In this document: one piece after another, positions 27,266-37,593 of the stretch
How positions within the stretch are numbered: position 1 is the stretch's first letter
How the letters are laid out: every line of letters starts with the position of its first letter
Assembly: GCF_003841405.1 (NCBI RefSeq)
Contig: NZ_PXYA01000001.1
Span: 124,001-188,000, forward strand
Length of the DNA: 64,000 nucleotides
Source: Tetragenococcus halophilus subsp. halophilus DSM 20339
GTDB taxonomy: Bacteria; Bacillota; Bacilli; Lactobacillales; Enterococcaceae
Reading direction: 5' to 3'
Notes under the pieces: generated by a model
What the model was told of the DNA's origin: nothing
Databases searched by the model: none
The model's input: the letters and a program-made list of their open reading frames with translations, nothing else
Translations under genes and position numbers: made by a program

Positions 27266-28297
27266 TTAGTCAAAGCCTTCTAAAACAATTTTTCCAATCG
27301 TTGTATCTGATTCTAATTGTTTATGCGCTTTTTTCAAATTTTTAGCGTTGATTGTACCATAATGATGGTTGATGGTTGCATGAATTTCATTGTTATCTAC
27401 CATTTGCGAAATTTTATCTAAAAATTCATGTTGAGTAACCATATTTTCTGTTTGATAACTTGATTTAGTAAACATAAATTCCCAGCTAAAAGTAGCGCTT
27501 TTGTTTTTCAGTAACCCCAAATCAACCGCTTCTTCCGTTTCTACGATAGAACAGATTTTACCTAAAGGCGCAATCACATCCGCCATATTTTCCCAATGCA
27601 TTTCGGTGGAATGTAGGCAAAGGATATAATCAACATCTGTAATATCTTCTTCTTTTAACTGAGAAGAAAAATCTTTATGGTGATTAATAATCACATCTGC
27701 GCCTTGTTGTTTTACCCAATCGCGTGTTTCGGGTCTGGAAGCTGTCGCAATAACAGTTAAATCCACACTTTTAGCGAGTTGGGTCGCAATCGATCCAACA
27801 CCACCTGCACCATTTACAATAAGTAATTTTTTACCTACATTGCTACTTTTATTATGACTAATAGCTAAGTGTTCAAATAAAGCTTCATAAGCCGTTAAAG
27901 ACGTTAATGGCAAAGATGCAGCGGAAGCAAAATCTAAGGAGTTTGGTTTTTTTCCTACAATACGTTCATCCACTAAATGAAATTCACTATTGCCGCCAGG
28001 ACGTGTGGAGTCACCTGCATAGAATACTTCATCGCCTACTTGAAATAAGGAGCAATCTTCTCCAACTTCTTCTACGACACCTGCCACGTCCCAACCTAAA
28101 ATTTTTGGTTTTTCTTCGATTTTTTCTTTAGGCGAGCGTATCTTCGTATCAACCGGATTAACCGAAATAGCTTTAACACGAACAAGCAAATCACGACCTT
28201 TGGCTTGTGGTTTAGGCAGAGTCAAGTCTAATAAACTTTCCTCATTATCAATTGGTAAATAACGATAAAGCCCCACAGCTTTCATTGTATTTCCCAT
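27266..28297 (-). CDS. Zinc-type MDR alcohol dehydrogenase-like oxidoreductase (zinc-free)
   Basis: A 343-residue MDR reductase of the ZADH1-like group. It has MKAVGLYRYLPID at the N-terminus, ISVNPVDTKIR, GWDVAGVVEEVG, and the cofactor loop LLIVNGAGGVGSIATQLAK (about 158-176). Catalytic-zinc cysteines are lacking, so it should act as an NADPH-dependent reductase of quinones or enones. AGGAGG lies eight bases before the ATG at 28297. It is a single gene, the fourth MDR-type enzyme in the first 30 kb. Confidence 0.88.
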   Translation of the reverse strand: MGNTMKAVGLYRYLPIDNEESLLDLTLPKPQAKGRDLLVRVKAISVNPVDTKIRSPKEKIEEKPKILGWDVAGVVEEVGEDCSLFQVGDEVFYAGDSTRPGGNSEFHLVDERIVGKKPNSLDFASAASLPLTSLTAYEALFEHLAISHNKSSNVGKKLLIVNGAGGVGSIATQLAKSVDLTVIATASRPETRDWVKQQGADVIINHHKDFSSQLKEEDITDVDYILCLHSTEMHWENMADVIAPLGKICSIVETEEAVDLGLLKNKSATFSWEFMFTKSSYQTENMVTQHEFLDKISQMVDNNEIHATINHHYGTINAKNLKKAHKQLESDTTIGKIVLEGFD

Positions 28298-28506
28298 CAG
28301 AAACTCCTCCTTGTACTTTTTTCTTTATTGTAACATCGTTTGCTAAAATAGATAGAAATACTTGCTTTTAAAAATTCCTTATAAAAATTTTACATGAAAA
28401 CAGTTAATCTTTCATAATTTATTCATAATTAATAGTTACTATAGACTCATACCAACAAAATGTCTTTTTATAAGACAACCCTAACACTTTTTCATTTTTA
28501 CTCCTT

Positions 28507-28542
28507 GCCTGCCGATACATTTTCGGCAGGCCTCTTTTTTTG
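28507..28542 (+). terminator. Strong plus-strand terminator without an obvious upstream gene
   Basis: GCCTGCCGA and TCGGCAGGC form a perfect 9-bp stem around a 7-base loop, followed by CTCTTTTTTT. No plus-strand gene lies upstream within the 28298-28506 gap. A smaller hairpin (TGTCTT/AAGACA, 28459-28475) lies 30 bp before it. It may end a small RNA. After it, TTTGCTCTCTTTTTTG repeats twice. Confidence 0.85.
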
Positions 28543-28685
28543 TTTGCTCTCTTTTTTGTTTGCTCTCTTTTTTATTGTCTAGAATTTTGTAGTTAATCAT
28601 TTCAAAAATCGCATATTTCTGGGAAAATTTAGGCTTTAAGAAGAAGAGTTTGTTTTGTTTTAATGAAACTAGAGACAAAATCATG

Positions 28686-28691
28686 TATAAT
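28686..28691 (+). promoter_or_regulatory. Probable -10 element of the wal operon
   Basis: TATAAT preceded by ATG lies about 45 bp before the TTG start of walR. A good -35 hexamer is not evident. Confidence 0.5.
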
Positions 28692-28736
28692 AGAAACGAC
28701 GCTAAAAAAGATTTAAATCAAATGAGGTGAAATTTT

Positions 28737-29441
28737 TTGAAAAAAATATTAGTTGTTGATGACGAAAAACCGATTACTGACATTGTTAATTTTAATTTGT
28801 CAAAAGAAGGTTATGAAGTTTATACAGCTTATGACGGAGAAGAAGCATTAGAACAAGTAGAAGAGGTGAAACCTGATTTAGTTTTACTTGATTTAATGTT
28901 ACCCAAAGTCGATGGGCTAGAAGTGGCGCGTGAAATTCGCAAAACTTATGATATGCCAATCATTATGGTGACTGCTAAAGACGCAGAAATCGATAAAGTC
29001 TTAGGCTTGGAATTAGGAGCAGATGATTATGTTACAAAACCATTTTCTAATCGTGAGTTAGTCGCTCGTGTTAAAGCTAATCTAAGACGAGGATCTTCCA
29101 GCGCTAAAGGCGCTGATCAAGCAGCCAATGTAGAGATTACAATCAATGATATTACCATTCACCCGGATGCTTATATGGTTACAAAAAATGAGGAAGAGAT
29201 TGAATTGACCCGCCGTGAGTTTGAACTGTTACATTACTTAGCACAACATATTGGACAAGTAATGACGCGTGAACATTTATTACAAACGGTGTGGGGTTAT
29301 GATTATTTTGGCGATGTACGTACTGTGGACGTAACAGTGCGACGCTTACGCGAAAAAATCGAAGATAACGCTAGCCATCCAGGCTATTTAGTTACACGTC
29401 GAGGCGTAGGCTATTATTTACGCAATCCAGAACAGGAGTAA
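28737..29441 (+). CDS. walR: Response regulator WalR (VicR/YycF)
   Basis: A 234-residue OmpR-family regulator, the essential regulator of cell-wall metabolism in low-GC Gram-positives. The receiver domain has [14 protein letters not shown] with the acidic pocket and phosphorylated Asp in [11 protein letters not shown] (about 53), then the TAKD and TKPFSNREL switch residues. The winged-helix C-terminus ends [16 protein letters not shown] then [15 protein letters not shown], the WalR signature. The start is TTG, with GAGGTGA seven bases before; no ATG fits. It heads the operon walR-walK-yycH-yycI-yycJ. Confidence 0.97.
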   Translation: MKKILVVDDEKPITDIVNFNLSKEGYEVYTAYDGEEALEQVEEVKPDLVLLDLMLPKVDGLEVAREIRKTYDMPIIMVTAKDAEIDKVLGLELGADDYVTKPFSNRELVARVKANLRRGSSSAKGADQAANVEITINDITIHPDAYMVTKNEEEIELTRREFELLHYLAQHIGQVMTREHLLQTVWGYDYFGDVRTVDVTVRRLREKIEDNASHPGYLVTRRGVGYYLRNPEQE

Positions 29442-29447
29442 CGCTAT

Positions 29448-31280
29448 ATGAAAAAAAAGGTTCGCTTTTTTCGATCAGTGAACTTTAAAATCGCCCTGAC
29501 TTTTATCTTGGTTTTACTTGTTTCAATCGAGATTATCGGGGCGTATTTTATTCGCGGATTGGAACGCTCAACCATCGATAATTTCAAAACTAGCATGGAC
29601 ACACAGGCTGAAACGCTAGCGAGTACTTTAGGCAATCACTTAGGCAATCAAGATGATGAAGATAGTGGTCAACAAAACGATGAGCTGCAACGAGTGCTTG
29701 ATAATAGTGATTCTCCTGATGTATTGGAAATGAAAGTGGTCGATGGAAAAAATAACATTCGTGCAACAACCAATGTTGCAGAGAGATATACAGTAGGAAA
29801 GAAAAATGATGATCCCTATATTGATGATTTTTCTACCAAGAGTTTAGTAGCTGTTGATGAAGAATCTTCTAATCGTGTGCAAATTAATGTACAGCCCATT
29901 CAAACAACAGGTGATACAGTAGGGGCCTTGTATATTAGAAGTGACTTAGAGCAACAATATGAAGAAATCAATGATATTGCTTTAATTTTTATTACTTCTT
30001 CAGTGATTGCAGTTTTTATCTCGATGATCGTGGCTGTTTTAGTGGCGCGTTCCATCACTCAGCCGATTGGGGAAATGCGACAGCAAGCTCTTCGTATTGC
30101 CAAAGGAGATTATAGTCGTAAGGTCCAAGTAAAAGGAAATGACGAGCTGGGTGAATTGGCAGCGACTTTTAATCAATTGGGCGAACGAATTGAAGAGACG
30201 CAAGAAGCGATGGAATCAGAGCGCAACCGTTTAAATAGTGTATTATCCCACATGACAGACGGTGTTGTGGCGACAGATCGTCGTGGAAAAGTAATTACTA
30301 TCAATGAGATGGCTTTATCTTTACTAAATGTCGAACGTGAGTCTGCAGTAAACCAGTCGATTTTAACACTCTTTGATATGGGAGAAGATTATACTTTACG
30401 TAAAATTTTGGAAAATCCAGAGGAAATTTTATTAGAGCGACCTTCTGCCGATAAAAATTTGGATAATGTCCTTTTGCGTGTAGATTTTTCCATGATCCGT
30501 CGTGATTCCGGCTTTATTTCTGGTTTAGTGGCTGTTTTACATGATGTCACTGAACAAGAAAAAACCGAACAAGAACGACGCCAGTTTGTTTCCAATGTTT
30601 CGCATGAATTACGTACGCCTTTGACAAGTACTAGAAGTTATATTGAAGCTTTGTCTGAAGGCGCTTGGAAAGACGAAGAAATCGCGCCTAAGTTCTTGAA
30701 TGTTACTTTAAATGAGACAGATCGTATGATTCGTATGATCAATGATTTATTGAGTCTTTCTAGAATGGATAGCGGAAATTATCAACTCCAAGCAGAATAT
30801 ATTAATTTTAAAGAACTGGTGAATTTTGTGTTAGACCGTTTTGATATGATGGTCGATGAGCAAGAAAAAAAATACCATATCAAACGTGATTTTACGAAAA
30901 GAGAATTATGGGTAGAAGTAGATACCGACCGAATGATTCAAGTGATCGATAATCTGATGAACAATGCGGTGAAATATTCACCAGATGGCGGTATCATCAC
31001 GGTTCGATTGGTGGAAACACACAATAATATCATCTTAAGTATCACCGACCAAGGTTTAGGCATCCCACCTAATGATATTAATAAAGTCTTTGATCGTTTT
31101 TACCGGGTCGATAAAGCAAGAGCACGTAAGCAAGGCGGTACCGGCTTAGGCCTTGCGATTTCTAAAGAAGTATTGAAAGTTCATGGAGGTAACATCTGGG
31201 TTGAAAGTCGTGAACATGTTGGCTCAACTTTCTTTGTTAGTTTGCCTTATGAACCTTATGAGGAGGACTGGTGGGAATGA
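29448..31280 (+). CDS. walK: Sensor histidine kinase WalK (VicK/YycG)
   Basis: A 610-residue membrane kinase partnering WalR. It has two transmembrane helices (about 13-32 and 180-203) with an extracellular sensor domain between, then HAMP (about 204-256), PAS (about 262-365), HisKA with phosphorylated His385 in FVSNVSHELRTPLTS, and HATPase with the N box NLMNNAVKYSPDGG and the G boxes DQGLGIPP and GGTGLGLAI. It senses wall-synthesis status. It starts 6 bp after the walR stop. The full extracellular domain is present, unlike the short streptococcal VicK. Confidence 0.97.
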   Translation: MKKKVRFFRSVNFKIALTFILVLLVSIEIIGAYFIRGLERSTIDNFKTSMDTQAETLASTLGNHLGNQDDEDSGQQNDELQRVLDNSDSPDVLEMKVVDGKNNIRATTNVAERYTVGKKNDDPYIDDFSTKSLVAVDEESSNRVQINVQPIQTTGDTVGALYIRSDLEQQYEEINDIALIFITSSVIAVFISMIVAVLVARSITQPIGEMRQQALRIAKGDYSRKVQVKGNDELGELAATFNQLGERIEETQEAMESERNRLNSVLSHMTDGVVATDRRGKVITINEMALSLLNVERESAVNQSILTLFDMGEDYTLRKILENPEEILLERPSADKNLDNVLLRVDFSMIRRDSGFISGLVAVLHDVTEQEKTEQERRQFVSNVSHELRTPLTSTRSYIEALSEGAWKDEEIAPKFLNVTLNETDRMIRMINDLLSLSRMDSGNYQLQAEYINFKELVNFVLDRFDMMVDEQEKKYHIKRDFTKRELWVEVDTDRMIQVIDNLMNNAVKYSPDGGIITVRLVETHNNIILSITDQGLGIPPNDINKVFDRFYRVDKARARKQGGTGLGLAISKEVLKVHGGNIWVESREHVGSTFFVSLPYEPYEEDWWE

Positions 31281-32596
31281 AGTTTTCAAAATATTTTTTG
31301 TGGATCGGCTTAGCACTAATGATCATCTTAAGTTTTTATCTTTCTTACTTGATATGGGCCAATCCAACCATTGAAGGTCAGACACTTGTCGAAGAAACAG
31401 AAGAAAGTCAAGCAAATGATGAGGAAGAAGAAGAGGATTATATAGCCGCTGAAGATGTCTTTTTACCTATAAAAGCTGTTTATAAAACAGAAGAGCAAAT
31501 ACAAGCCAGTAACACGGAAAACTTATTAGAAGATTTACAGGCAGATATTTCGCAAGCTTCTTTTAGCTCTTTAAATGTTCAAAGCTATGATTCAACTGAA
31601 CAACTAGTTCAACAAACTAGAATGTCTGATGGCGTTGAGATGGATTATACTAGTTCCTTTCCTTTAGAAAAATACATTGACTTTTTTAATTTAGCGTTGG
31701 CAAATGAAGGAAATGAAGAAATAAATTCATTGACATTTCAGTTGATTCAAATTGATTTTACAGAAGAGAAAATTCGTTTTATTAACAAAGATGAACAGCT
31801 ATCAGCAGAAGCAGATATTCAATCTTCTTTAGATGGTATAAAAAATATCTTAAATGAAGATTCTGTTGATTGGTATGATGTTGTTCAAGATGAAAGACTT
31901 GATTATTTTGAATACTTCAATGACCAGCCAGTAAAATTGAAAAAGTTTAGTTACATTGCTTCTTCAAGACCATATACCGTTTTCCGTGATTCCTTCTTTA
32001 CAAATCCGGATAATTTACGCAGTAATGATGATACCGACAACCTAAATATTTACGATGGATCTGAGTCGATGATTATTGAACCCGATAATCAAAAGGTCGA
32101 TTTTCAAGGGAATACTTCTGAAGAAGAGGAATTCGACCCTTATACTGATAGTTATCAATATATTCGAAAACTGGGTACCAATTATGGCTCAATACGCTTT
32201 TTAGATTCTATGCAAAATACTCTTGATTATCGTATTTTTGTAGAAGGTTTTCCAGTCTTTAGCGATACCGAGGAAGGGAAATTTTCGGTTGAATTTTCAG
32301 ATACTTCGCAAGAAGGTCAACGCAGTGTGGAAATCCAAGCCAATCTAAATATGATTCAAGTGCCGATTCCTTCTGATAGTGAAGTAGAAGTTCCTTCAGG
32401 AAAAGAAGTTTTAGAGGATCTATATTATACGGGCGCAGACCCAGAAAAATTACACAGCCTGGTCGTTGGTTACAGCTGGGAAAATATTGAAGATACAGGG
32501 GTTGTCGATTTAGAACCGGCTTGGTATGTGCAGTATGGAAATAGCTGGCACAAATCAGAAGACTTAATGCAACAATTGCAAGAAAGCGAGGAATAA
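31277..32596 (+). CDS. yycH: Two-component system regulatory protein YycH
   Basis: A 439-residue protein with one N-terminal transmembrane helix (about 5-27) and a large acidic extracellular domain; with YycI it modulates WalK from the membrane. The sequence shows YFLWIGLALMIILSFYLSYLIWANP followed by an acidic stretch. The C-terminus carries the typical SWENIEDTGVVDLEPAWYVQY segment. The start ATG overlaps the walK stop (ATGA), with AGGAGGA ten bases upstream, so translation is coupled. It is poorly conserved in sequence but placed unambiguously by the operon. Confidence 0.9.
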   Translation: MKFSKYFLWIGLALMIILSFYLSYLIWANPTIEGQTLVEETEESQANDEEEEEDYIAAEDVFLPIKAVYKTEEQIQASNTENLLEDLQADISQASFSSLNVQSYDSTEQLVQQTRMSDGVEMDYTSSFPLEKYIDFFNLALANEGNEEINSLTFQLIQIDFTEEKIRFINKDEQLSAEADIQSSLDGIKNILNEDSVDWYDVVQDERLDYFEYFNDQPVKLKKFSYIASSRPYTVFRDSFFTNPDNLRSNDDTDNLNIYDGSESMIIEPDNQKVDFQGNTSEEEEFDPYTDSYQYIRKLGTNYGSIRFLDSMQNTLDYRIFVEGFPVFSDTEEGKFSVEFSDTSQEGQRSVEIQANLNMIQVPIPSDSEVEVPSGKEVLEDLYYTGADPEKLHSLVVGYSWENIEDTGVVDLEPAWYVQYGNSWHKSEDLMQQLQESEE

Positions 32597-32600
32597 ATAA

Positions 32601-33464
32601 ATGGATTTTAAAAAGATCGGTTGGATTTTTTTCTTTGCCTTTCTAGGATTGAATATATTTTTATTTAGTATTTATAAAGAAGCAGATGATCAGGAAGATG
32701 TTGTTTATCGAACAGACCAAAAGGTTCCTATTGAAGATCGTCTGGATTCAGAAGATATAAGCTATAGTGGTCAGTTTTCTGAAAAACACCAAAAAGGTTA
32801 TTATATCAGTGGTAAATCTAGCGATATGAATGAGGTATTGGATGAAGAAAGGGATCGCCAAGATGACCAGGATCTTTTAAAAGATCAAACTTCAGTCGAT
32901 GATCAAACACTTACTCATAGTTTGACAGAAGAAAATGCGATCACCGATACCTCTCAGACAAGCAATGTATTAAAGCAATTTTTACAAGAAGAAAATCAAG
33001 TGTTGTTTGGAGATGAGTACAGTTACTTAGAAGATGTTTCAAGCTTTAAAGGGGATTACCCGTCAATAATTGCAGCACAAAGTTATGAAGGTATCCCTAT
33101 TGATGATAGTTCGAGTCGTATTGAAATCGAGCTGTCAGAGCAAGATGATAAATGGGTTTTAAGTAATTACACACAAACGCATATTTCTGATTTGATTCCT
33201 TTGCGCGAAGCGATCTCTTTATATTCAGAAGAAGAAATTATTAATACCTTATATGTGAATAATAAAATTCCAAGTGGCTCTGAAATCAAATGGCGCCATC
33301 TAGCCTATACTTTAAATTTGAAAGTACGAGGACAAAATGTTTATGTACCTGCTTGGTTTGTTGCGATTGAAGACGAGGATGGACAGACCCAAATTGAAAA
33401 AGTCAATGCGTTGACGAATCGTATCATTACAAATACTACAGTTCAAACGGTAGAAAATTCATAA
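32601..33464 (+). CDS. yycI: Two-component system regulatory protein YycI
   Basis: A 287-residue membrane-anchored protein that works with YycH in regulating WalK. It has one N-terminal helix (IGWIFFFAFLGLNIFLFSIY, about 6-25) and an extracellular domain with many acidic residues. Near the C-terminus YTLNLKVRGQNVYVPAWFVAIED is the family segment. It starts 4 bp after the yycH stop with an AGCGAGGAA-type ribosome site overlapping it. The order walR-walK-yycH-yycI-yycJ is conserved in Firmicutes. Confidence 0.9.
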   Translation: MDFKKIGWIFFFAFLGLNIFLFSIYKEADDQEDVVYRTDQKVPIEDRLDSEDISYSGQFSEKHQKGYYISGKSSDMNEVLDEERDRQDDQDLLKDQTSVDDQTLTHSLTEENAITDTSQTSNVLKQFLQEENQVLFGDEYSYLEDVSSFKGDYPSIIAAQSYEGIPIDDSSSRIEIELSEQDDKWVLSNYTQTHISDLIPLREAISLYSEEEIINTLYVNNKIPSGSEIKWRHLAYTLNLKVRGQNVYVPAWFVAIEDEDGQTQIEKVNALTNRIITNTTVQTVENS

Positions 33465-33516
33465 AAAGGTATGTATAATGAAATTAGTTTTTATGTTAGA
33501 GAGGAAGTCACGCGCG

Positions 33517-34323
33517 GTGGAGAAAGAAAATGCATTTCAAGTAAGTGTTTTAGCCAGTGGAAGCACCGGTAATTCATTATATATTGAAACACCTAAAAAG
33601 AAAATTCTGGTAGATGCTGGTTTAAGCGGAAAAAAAGTCACTTCATTGCTTAGTGAAGTAGGACGAAAACCGGATGATTTAGATGCGATTTTTGTTACCC
33701 ACGAACATCGTGATCATATTCATGGTGTGGGCGTATTATCACGTAAATATAATTTGGATATTTATGCCAATGATAAAACTTGGCAAGCAATGTCACCTTT
33801 AATCGGTAATGTCGCACTTGAACATCAACATTCCTTTGAAATGGGTAAAGTTTTGACTTTTGGCGATATGGATATTGAAAGCTTTGGTGTTTCACATGAT
33901 GCGGCTGCTCCGCAATTTTACCGTATTCATAAAGATGGAAAGTCATTTGTGGTATTGACGGATACTGGCTATTGTAGCGATTATTTGCGTGGGGTCGTAC
34001 GCGGCGCAGATGCTTATTTGATTGAAAATAACCATGATTTAGCGATGTTGCGTTCAGGTAAGTACCCTTGGAGTTTAAAACAGCGGATTTTAGGCGATCG
34101 CGGTCATCTATCAAATGAGGATAGTGCTTTTGCGATGACAGATATTTTGACCGATCAAACCCAGCGTATTTATCTAGGTCATTTAAGTAAAGAAAACAAT
34201 TTAAAAGAGTTGGCACATTTAACCATGGAAAATACTTTAAAAGAACATGATTTTGGTGCAGGGGAAATGTTTAAAATCTGTGATACAGATCCAGAACAAG
34301 CAACAAGTTTGTTTGCTATATAA
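33517..34323 (+). CDS. walJ: Metallo-beta-lactamase fold hydrolase YycJ/WalJ (VicX)
   Basis: A cytoplasmic MBL-fold protein, about 268 residues from the GTG at 33517 (AGAGGA 11 bases upstream). A longer reading from ATG 33478 gives 281 residues; the shorter matches the family length better. The N-terminus VSVLASGSTGNSLYIE and the zinc motif THEHRDHIHG (about 60-69) are diagnostic, with further ligands in FGVSHDA and YLGHLSKENN. It is implicated in DNA metabolism/wall coordination, with 5'-3' exonuclease activity reported for family members. It is the last gene of the wal operon; the htrA gene usual in many relatives is not here. Confidence 0.93.
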   Translation: MEKENAFQVSVLASGSTGNSLYIETPKKKILVDAGLSGKKVTSLLSEVGRKPDDLDAIFVTHEHRDHIHGVGVLSRKYNLDIYANDKTWQAMSPLIGNVALEHQHSFEMGKVLTFGDMDIESFGVSHDAAAPQFYRIHKDGKSFVVLTDTGYCSDYLRGVVRGADAYLIENNHDLAMLRSGKYPWSLKQRILGDRGHLSNEDSAFAMTDILTDQTQRIYLGHLSKENNLKELAHLTMENTLKEHDFGAGEMFKICDTDPEQATSLFAI

Positions 34324-34360
34324 AAAGAGACATCCGATTAAAGTTCGGATGTCTCTTTTT
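34322..34360. terminator. Bidirectional terminator between the wal operon and CPBP gene
   Basis: AAAAAGAGACATCCGA pairs perfectly with TCGGATGTCTCTTTTT around a 7-base loop. It has A-run and T-run on both sides and lies between converging genes. Confidence 0.95.
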
Positions 34361-34362
34361 GT

Positions 34363-34995
34363 CTAATTTCCTGTGATTAAGATAAGATTTGCTATAACGA
34401 CTAAGCTGTTCATGCCGACATGGCTAATCATGGAAGTCCAAATCTTTCCCGTTTTTTTATAAAGTAAGCTAAGGAAAAAGCCTAGACAAAAGTATAACAG
34501 CAGATGCCCATCTTGATGAACAACAGCAAATATCAGTGAACTAACAATAATACCTACCCAAGGATAAGCAAATGAATCAAACAGACCGATCAGCGAACGA
34601 CGGAAGACAAACTCTTCCATAATCGGACCGCCAACCATTGCTGCTAGAGCAAATAAGGGCTGACGTAAAACAATCCCAATAATATTTTGTGTATTTTGCG
34701 ATTCAATTGGTATGCCGAAAAATTGTTCTATTTGCATAATAACTGTTTGCAAAAGTATGGCTAGAAAAATCCCGACGATCCCCCAAAATAAAGTAGGAAG
34801 TAGGTTGATCTTGTTTTTTTCAAAGCTTAATTTGTTCGTTTGCCTAAGGTATAAAAAAATCATAAAAGCAGCGCCTAAAAGATAAGTCACTGTGGTGATA
34901 TTCGTGCTGGCTTGGCTCGTTGGCGCAAAGATGGGCGCAAAAAAAGCAATAATATACATAAAAATGGTTAATAAACTATATTTTCTAACAGACAT
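34363..34995 (-). CDS. CPBP family intramembrane metalloprotease
   Basis: A 210-residue membrane protein with about six to seven helices. The CPBP (Abi/Rce1-type) motifs are visible: EEFVFRR (EExxxR, about 127-133), FAVVHQDG and SHVGMNSL (HxxxN). These place the active site within the membrane. Family members process prenylated peptides, bacteriocin-related proteins or membrane substrates; the target here is unknown. A good promoter lies upstream (35038-35066). In enterococci and relatives such a gene often lies beside groESL; co-localisation does not itself indicate a shared role. Confidence 0.9.
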   Translation of the reverse strand: MSVRKYSLLTIFMYIIAFFAPIFAPTSQASTNITTVTYLLGAAFMIFLYLRQTNKLSFEKNKINLLPTLFWGIVGIFLAILLQTVIMQIEQFFGIPIESQNTQNIIGIVLRQPLFALAAMVGGPIMEEFVFRRSLIGLFDSFAYPWVGIIVSSLIFAVVHQDGHLLLYFCLGFFLSLLYKKTGKIWTSMISHVGMNSLVVIANLILITGN

Positions 34996-35037
34996 TAGCG
35001 ACTCCTTTTTCTAAGAAATTTTTTTATCAATTTATTT

Positions 35038-35066
35038 ATTATACAAAAAGAGAGTCAGATTGACAA
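35038..35066 (-). promoter_or_regulatory. Promoter of the CPBP gene
   Basis: On the minus strand TTGTCA (35061-35066) and TATAAT (35038-35043) are separated by exactly 17 bp, 43 bp before the ATG at 34995. Confidence 0.75.
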
Positions 35067-35068
35067 TT

Positions 35069-35118
35069 GCCAGTCATTTAGCCGATAGGTTCGGCTTTAG
35101 AAGTGACTGACTTTTTTT
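35069..35118 (+). terminator. Stem-loop with T-run ahead of the groESL promoter
   Basis: Inner stem AGCCGA/TCGGCT (35080-35096) is enclosed by CAGTCA/TGACTG (35071-35109), followed by CTTTTTTTG. It lies between the CPBP promoter and the groESL promoter and would stop plus-strand read-through antisense to the CPBP gene. Confidence 0.55.
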
Positions 35119-35148
35119 GACTTTTGTAAAAAAATTTGTTCTAACTAC

Positions 35149-35176
35149 TTGCAATATTAGTAAAAAATGATAATAT
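35149..35176 (+). promoter_or_regulatory. groESL promoter
   Basis: TTGCAA (35149-35154) and TAATAT (35171-35176) with a 16-bp spacer lie immediately upstream of the CIRCE operator. Confidence 0.75.
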
Positions 35177-35188
35177 TGAAATTGTGAT

Positions 35189-35215
35189 TTAGCACTCTAT
35201 ATTAATGAGTGCTAA
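35189..35215 (+). promoter_or_regulatory. CIRCE operator (HrcA binding site)
   Basis: TTAGCACTC, nine bases, then GAGTGCTAA: an exact match to the CIRCE inverted repeat. It lies just after the groESL promoter and predicts heat-inducible control by HrcA. Confidence 0.98.
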
Positions 35216-35258
35216 TAACAGAAAATTAAATGAAAGATTTTATTTGGAGGGATTTCTC

Positions 35259-35543
35259 GTGTTAAAACCATTAGGCGATCGCGTATTGATCGAAGTTTCG
35301 GAAGAAGAAGAAAAAACAGTTGGAGGCATTGTTTTAGCATCCACTGCGCAAGAAAAGCCACAAACTGGTAAAGTTGTAGCTGTCGGTCCAGGACGTACAC
35401 TAGATAATGGTGAACTAGCAACGGTTCCTGTAAACGTCGGAGATACTGTTTTATTTGAAAAGTATGCCGGCTCTGAAGTGAAATATGATGGACAAGACTA
35501 CATGATCTTTTCAGCAAAAGACCTTGTAGCAATTGTAGAATAA
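35259..35543 (+). CDS. groES: Co-chaperonin GroES
   Basis: A 94-residue heptameric lid of the GroEL chaperonin. It starts at the GTG at 35259 (GGAGG eight bases before), giving the family N-terminus [17 protein letters not shown]. The mobile loop [20 protein letters not shown] and the end [19 protein letters not shown] are typical. A longer reading from 35205 runs through the CIRCE operator and is not credible. groEL follows after 29 bp. Confidence 0.97.
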   Translation: MLKPLGDRVLIEVSEEEEKTVGGIVLASTAQEKPQTGKVVAVGPGRTLDNGELATVPVNVGDTVLFEKYAGSEVKYDGQDYMIFSAKDLVAIVE

Positions 35544-35560
35544 AAAATACTTTATTTTGA

Positions 35561-37213
<1,653 letters not shown>

Positions 37214-37222
37214 TAACTTTAC

Positions 37223-37259
37223 AAAAAGCCTTGGACTTTAAAATGTCCAAGGCTTTTTT
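37223..37259 (+). terminator. Terminator of groESL
   Basis: AAAAAGCCTTGGAC pairs with GTCCAAGGCTTTTT around an 8-base loop, with a T-run. Confidence 0.95.
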
Positions 37260-37398
37260 GCTGTGAATCGAAGCGTAAACAAAGAGATGAACAGTACTAG
37301 GGCGAGCGAAGGCGAGCCGTAGTGTCCTTTACCTTTTATCGTTGATAATACAAAAGAGCTATGCGAATTCGAATTGCTATATATTCAACATAGAAATT

Positions 37399-37562
37399 CC
37401 ATTTCCATGTGCTATCGTCGTTCATACAACATAAGTTTTCCATTTCCATGTGCTATCGTCGTTCATACAACATAAGTTTTCCATTTCTATGTGCTATCGT
37501 TGCTCATACAACATAAGTTTCCCATTTCTATGTGCTATCGCCGCTCATACAACATAAGTTTT
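37399..37562. repeat. 41-bp tandem repeat array C, 4 units
   Basis: Four units of exactly 41 bp start at 37399, 37440, 37481 and 37522, each reading CCATTTCTATGTGCTATCG (with C/T variants), then CGTTCATACAACATAAGTTT. Differences are a few transitions. The array lies in the convergent gap between groEL and an SDR gene. The flanking stretch 37260-37398 holds a GC-rich piece (GGGCGAGCGAAGGCGAGCC) and no gene. Confidence 0.95.
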
Positions 37563-37593
37563 TTATACTCTAAAATCAATCTGTATTTTTTAT

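Noticed and set aside
26747-27273. Open frames of about 157 and 160 residues on the minus strand with repeated SDWRHI and PPIFLGL motifs
   Set aside because: They are produced by the 41-bp array: period not divisible by three, so frames cycle every 123 bp, and all three frames stay open. There is no ribosome site or domain.
28481-28684. Short Lys-rich minus-strand frame before walR
   Set aside because: It crosses a strong terminator hairpin and low-complexity DNA and has no ribosome site.
35205-35258. Longer GroES start
   Set aside because: It would place the CIRCE operator inside the coding sequence and lacks a ribosome site; family alignment supports 35259.
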